The translations under genes and the position numbers were made by a program. A DNA stretch of 64,000 bases from Arthrobacter sp. NIO-1057 (GTDB taxonomy: Bacteria > Actinomycetota > Actinomycetes > Actinomycetales > Micrococcaceae): positions 310,001 through 374,000 of the forward strand of contig NZ_FMAT01000002.1 of NCBI RefSeq assembly GCF_900094805.1. The letters are read 5' to 3'. Below the pieces are notes generated by a model. It saw only the letters and a program-made list of their open reading frames with translations. It was not told the origin of the DNA and did not search any database. Positions 62,032 through 64,000 of the stretch are shown piece after piece. How positions within the stretch are numbered: the first letter of the stretch is position 1; the number at the start of each line of letters is the position of its first letter.

Positions 62032-62266
62032 TCACTTCAAGTAGTGACCGTTGCCGTAGTCCCGACGGAGAACTTCGTTGGCTCCTTTGCCGAACCCCTT
62101 AGGACAAAAATAATCATTCGGGCTATGTTCCTTATGAACGCGATCGAATATTCGGGTCAATCGAGATTGCAGAAATTTTGTCGCTAAAAGAAAAATTGAC
62201 ACCGAACGCTTTGTCGATCTGACCGTATCCACAAGTTACATCATTCAAACGCGTAACTACACGCAT
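62032..62266 (-). pseudogene. Possible frameshifted small gene fragment
   Basis: Two overlapping minus-strand frames look like parts of one product. One (ATG at 62266, ending at 62132) reads RVVTRLNDVTCGYGQIDKAFG onward. The other, ending at 62032, reads SPNDYFCPKGFGKGANEVLRRDYG onward. Neither has a good start site. I do not recognise a family. It could be one gene broken by a frameshift, or chance. Confidence 0.3.
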
Positions 62267-62378
62267 GCCAAGTCTGGAATAAAACTCAAATGTAATCTAG
62301 TAGAATTCGCATCTAGTTCGTAGCTATTTGTCGACCGGCATTTGTGTTTCTTAGGCAGAGATCGGTGGTCGTCAAGGA

Positions 62379-62657
62379 TTGACCTCATACTCACTGGCCA
62401 CACATCTGCTCGTCAACGGCATTGTCCGCGACATATCGATACGCATGAGCGTAATTCATAAGTCGCGACTGCTGCCCCAGTATCAGGCATTTCAGGTCAG
62501 ACGTCGCACTACTGAAATCTTCGCTGTGAGCGCCGGAACGAACGTGGAAACTGTTCATTGGATGTTTGGGGATAGTTCTGCTGCGTTGATATTAGTAGCG
62601 CTTGCAGAACTGTTCGTTGCCAATCTCAAACAGTGTCGGGGAGGCCCCTTGCATTAA
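62379..62657 (+). pseudogene. Remnant of a tyrosine recombinase (phage-type integrase) C-terminus
   Basis: The frame ends with AVSAGTNVETVHWMFGDSSAALILVALAELF. This lines up with the integrase C-terminal pattern SAGANVKAVQRMLGHASAAMTL, then the catalytic YADLF. The match is clear along the helix, but the catalytic Tyr is replaced by Ala in VALAELF, and the upstream Arg/His box is absent. It is therefore not functional. It lies 112 bases from tRNA-Leu on the 3' side, a normal place for an integrase gene. Confidence 0.6.
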
Positions 62658-62718
62658 GGCTGCATCTTAAACGTATGCGCCCTAAATGTGCCTCTATAGT
62701 TGTTTTCCAGAAACAACC

Positions 62719-62759
62719 AAGGCCGCTACATCCTTGTATTTACAAGAATGTAACGGCCT
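62719..62759 (-). terminator. Terminator of tRNA-Leu
   Basis: A stem with the arms 62720-62738 and 62741-62759 pairs on the minus strand with two G-U wobbles, but has C-A mismatches on the plus strand. It therefore serves minus-strand RNA, directly past the tRNA 3' end. Confidence 0.75.
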
Positions 62760-62768
62760 AGGCATCTG

Positions 62769-62851
62769 TGCCCCCAGTGGGACTCGAACCCACAAGCCTT
62801 TCGGCAGCTGATTTTAAGTCAGCCGTGTATGCCAATTCCACCATGGGGGCA
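62769..62851 (-). tRNA. tRNA-Leu (anticodon UAA)
   Basis: An 83-base class II cloverleaf on the minus strand. The acceptor stem is TGCCCCC/GGGGGCA and the anticodon stem GCTGA/TCAGC holds the loop CTTAAAA, so bases 34-36 are TAA. The long variable arm (TGCCGAAAGGCTT) and T arm (GTGGG-TTCGAGT-CCCAC) fit. It reads UUA, a rare codon in high-GC actinobacteria. A recombinase remnant lies near its 3' end. Confidence 0.95.
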
Positions 62852-62911
62852 AGACTCTCAAATCTTACGTGATCGGGAAAGCAAATAAGAAATCCGCTAT
62901 CCACAAGTGTA

Positions 62912-62937
62912 CGAGGGGCCGAAAAATCGGCCCCTCG
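62912..62937 (-). terminator. Hairpin downstream of ndh
   Basis: A perfect eleven base-pair stem, 62912-62922 with 62927-62937 and the loop AAAA, lies 29 bases beyond the ndh stop. The stem extends to 62907-62941 with one bulge. No T-run follows on the minus strand. Confidence 0.65.
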
Positions 62938-62966
62938 ACACCTAGTCGATCATCGAAGTCTTGCGC

Positions 62967-64000
62967 CTACTTCTTTGGCTTTGCAGACTCTTCGAAAGCA
63001 GTGCGTGGTGCTTCAAGGTTGTTCAGCTGCAGACCATCGCGCTTGAAGAACAGCGCAACCAGCCAGTCGCCTACAACACGGAACTTGCGCTCGAAGGTTG
63101 GCATGGCCATGCCGTGGTAACCGCGGTGTGCCATCCACGCTGGCCAGCCTTTGAGCTTGATGCCAACAACCTTGGCAACACCCTTATTACGGCCAAAGCC
63201 AGCAACTGCGCCGAGGTTCTTGTGCTTGTATTCCTTGATGGTGCCAACGCCGTAGCGGGCAGCGTAAAGGTTCTTTGCCAAGAGCTTTGCCTGGCGAACA
63301 GCGTGCTGTGCGTTAGGAACGCAGGTACCGTCTGGCAAGCCACCGGTGACGTCCTTGACGGCGGAGATATCGCCGGCAGCCCAGGCGCCCTCAAGAGCAT
63401 CGCCATTGGCATCCTTGACGCGAAGGTCGGTGCGGGTCTCAATACGACCACGGGCCTCGATTGGGAAGTCGGTGGAGCGAACCATTGGGTTAGCCATAAC
63501 ACCGGCACACCAGATCAGGGTGTCTGCGCCGAACTCGCCAGCTGGGGACTTGTCAGCCATGTTGATCAGTTCAAGGTTGCCATCCACTGCGCTGTTCAAC
63601 GAAGTGTTCAGCAGTACCTCTACGCCACGGCTACGCAGGTGCTCAACAACCCACTCAGCCTGCTGCTCGGTAACTTCTGGCATGATGCGGCCCATGGCCT
63701 CAACGAGAACGAAGCGAGCTTCCTTCTCATCAATGCGGTCATTGAGCTTGATCAGGTCACGAGCCATGTCTTCGAGCTCGGCGATGGTTTCGATGCCGGC
63801 GAAGCCGCCACCAACAACCACGAAGGTCAGTGCGCGCTTGCGAGCCACTGGGTCAGTCATGTTCGAAGCGGACTCGATACGCTCGGCAACCTTGTTGCGC
63901 AGGGCGACGGCCTCTTCGATGGTCTTCAGGCCAATACCGGTTTCTGCAAGACCGGTGATTGGGAAGGTACGGGTGATCGCACCAGCCGACATAACAACGT
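62967..64000 (-). CDS. ndh: Type II NADH dehydrogenase (NDH-2), 5' end outside the window
   Basis: The visible C-terminal 344 residues belong to single-subunit NADH:quinone oxidoreductase, which passes electrons from NADH to menaquinone without pumping protons. Seen are the second Rossmann motif LTFVVVGGGFAGIETIAELED, LIWCAGVMANPMV, and the FAD motif GAWAAGDISAVKD followed by CVPNAQHAVRQAKLLAKN. The C-terminus (WMAHRGYHGMAMPTFERKFRVVGDWLVALFFKRDG) is the amphipathic membrane anchor region. The gene continues upstream past 64000, and the preceding Val-Val codons extend the strand VVMSAGAITR. It is divergent from no known partner within the window. Confidence 0.93.
   Translation of the reverse strand, partial: VVMSAGAITRTFPITGLAETGIGLKTIEEAVALRNKVAERIESASNMTDPVARKRALTFVVVGGGFAGIETIAELEDMARDLIKLNDRIDEKEARFVLVEAMGRIMPEVTEQQAEWVVEHLRSRGVEVLLNTSLNSAVDGNLELINMADKSPAGEFGADTLIWCAGVMANPMVRSTDFPIEARGRIETRTDLRVKDANGDALEGAWAAGDISAVKDVTGGLPDGTCVPNAQHAVRQAKLLAKNLYAARYGVGTIKEYKHKNLGAVAGFGRNKGVAKVVGIKLKGWPAWMAHRGYHGMAMPTFERKFRVVGDWLVALFFKRDGLQLNNLEAPRTAFEESAKPKK

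Larger units (their letters stand above)
61201..62768. other. Gene-poor scar region next to tRNA-Leu
   Basis: About 1.5 kb with lower GC and little coding capacity. It contains an IS3-type transposase remnant, one well-supported small membrane protein gene, a possibly frameshifted fragment and a tyrosine-recombinase remnant. Together these look like the decayed end of an integrated element. I see no other genes. Confidence 0.65.

Overview
The window is a chromosomal segment of a moderate-to-high GC actinobacterium, most likely a member of the Micrococcaceae close to Arthrobacter or Glutamicibacter. The evidence is a WhiB regulator, a resuscitation-promoting factor with DUF348 and G5 repeats, mycothiol S-conjugate amidase, a PIN-PhoH fusion, the actinobacterial families DUF3499, DUF4307, DUF4245, DUF5719 and TIGR03089, and frequent GTG starts. 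No sequence search was run. All family names come from reading motifs and from recalled gene order.

Layout. 1-2280: small accessory genes (a two-helix membrane protein, a GNAT acetyltransferase, a shikimate-kinase-like P-loop protein) among copies of a short dyad repeat. 2284-4995: prs, glmU and tRNA-Gln. 5151-8743: an ABC-F ATPase, an ABM-fold protein and an amine-oxidase-type flavoprotein. 8888-13224: the actinobacterial housekeeping block tatD-rpf-ksgA-ispE. 13434-18155: a MoxR/DUF58/transglutaminase operon. 18231-24313: succinate-semialdehyde dehydrogenase, rsmI, a protein O-mannosyltransferase and an acyl-CoA ligase. 24402-40937: an envelope-centred region with a Lit-like membrane protein, DUF3499, a zincin-like protein, heme A synthase, the overlapping unit whiB-GT2-DUF5719, TIGR03089, GtrA, purK, purE, an LCP ligase and manA. 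As recalled, it resembles the whiB2/manA/purEK region of mycobacteria.

41036-50247: glpX, DUF4245, carbonic anhydrase, fumC, a TetR/MFS efflux pair with conspicuous tandem operators, a Nudix hydrolase and a prepilin peptidase. 50373-57613: phoH2, a short-chain isoprenyl transferase, a YyaL-type thioredoxin-fold protein, a small membrane protein, mca, DUF4307 and greA, a block that as I recall also runs together in Mycobacterium. 57690-61200: ilvA, an AI-2E-type permease and a Bax inhibitor-1 family protein. 61201-62768: a gene-poor, lower-GC scar holding an IS3-type transposase remnant, a possibly frameshifted fragment and a tyrosine-recombinase remnant beside tRNA-Leu(UAA). 62967-64000: a type II NADH dehydrogenase cut by the window edge.

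Together the genes cover nucleotide and cell-wall precursor supply (prs, glmU, purEK, manA, uppS, ispE), envelope assembly and remodelling (LCP, GT2/DUF5719, Pmt, Rpf, GtrA), thiol protection (mca) and respiration (ctaA, ndh). I found no CRISPR array, intact prophage, toxin island or biosynthetic cluster. The most interesting unexplained features are the tetR operator array, the Lit-like protein with a long low-complexity tail, a possible small ORF overlapping the start of phoH2, the short dyad repeat family, and the decayed element at tRNA-Leu.
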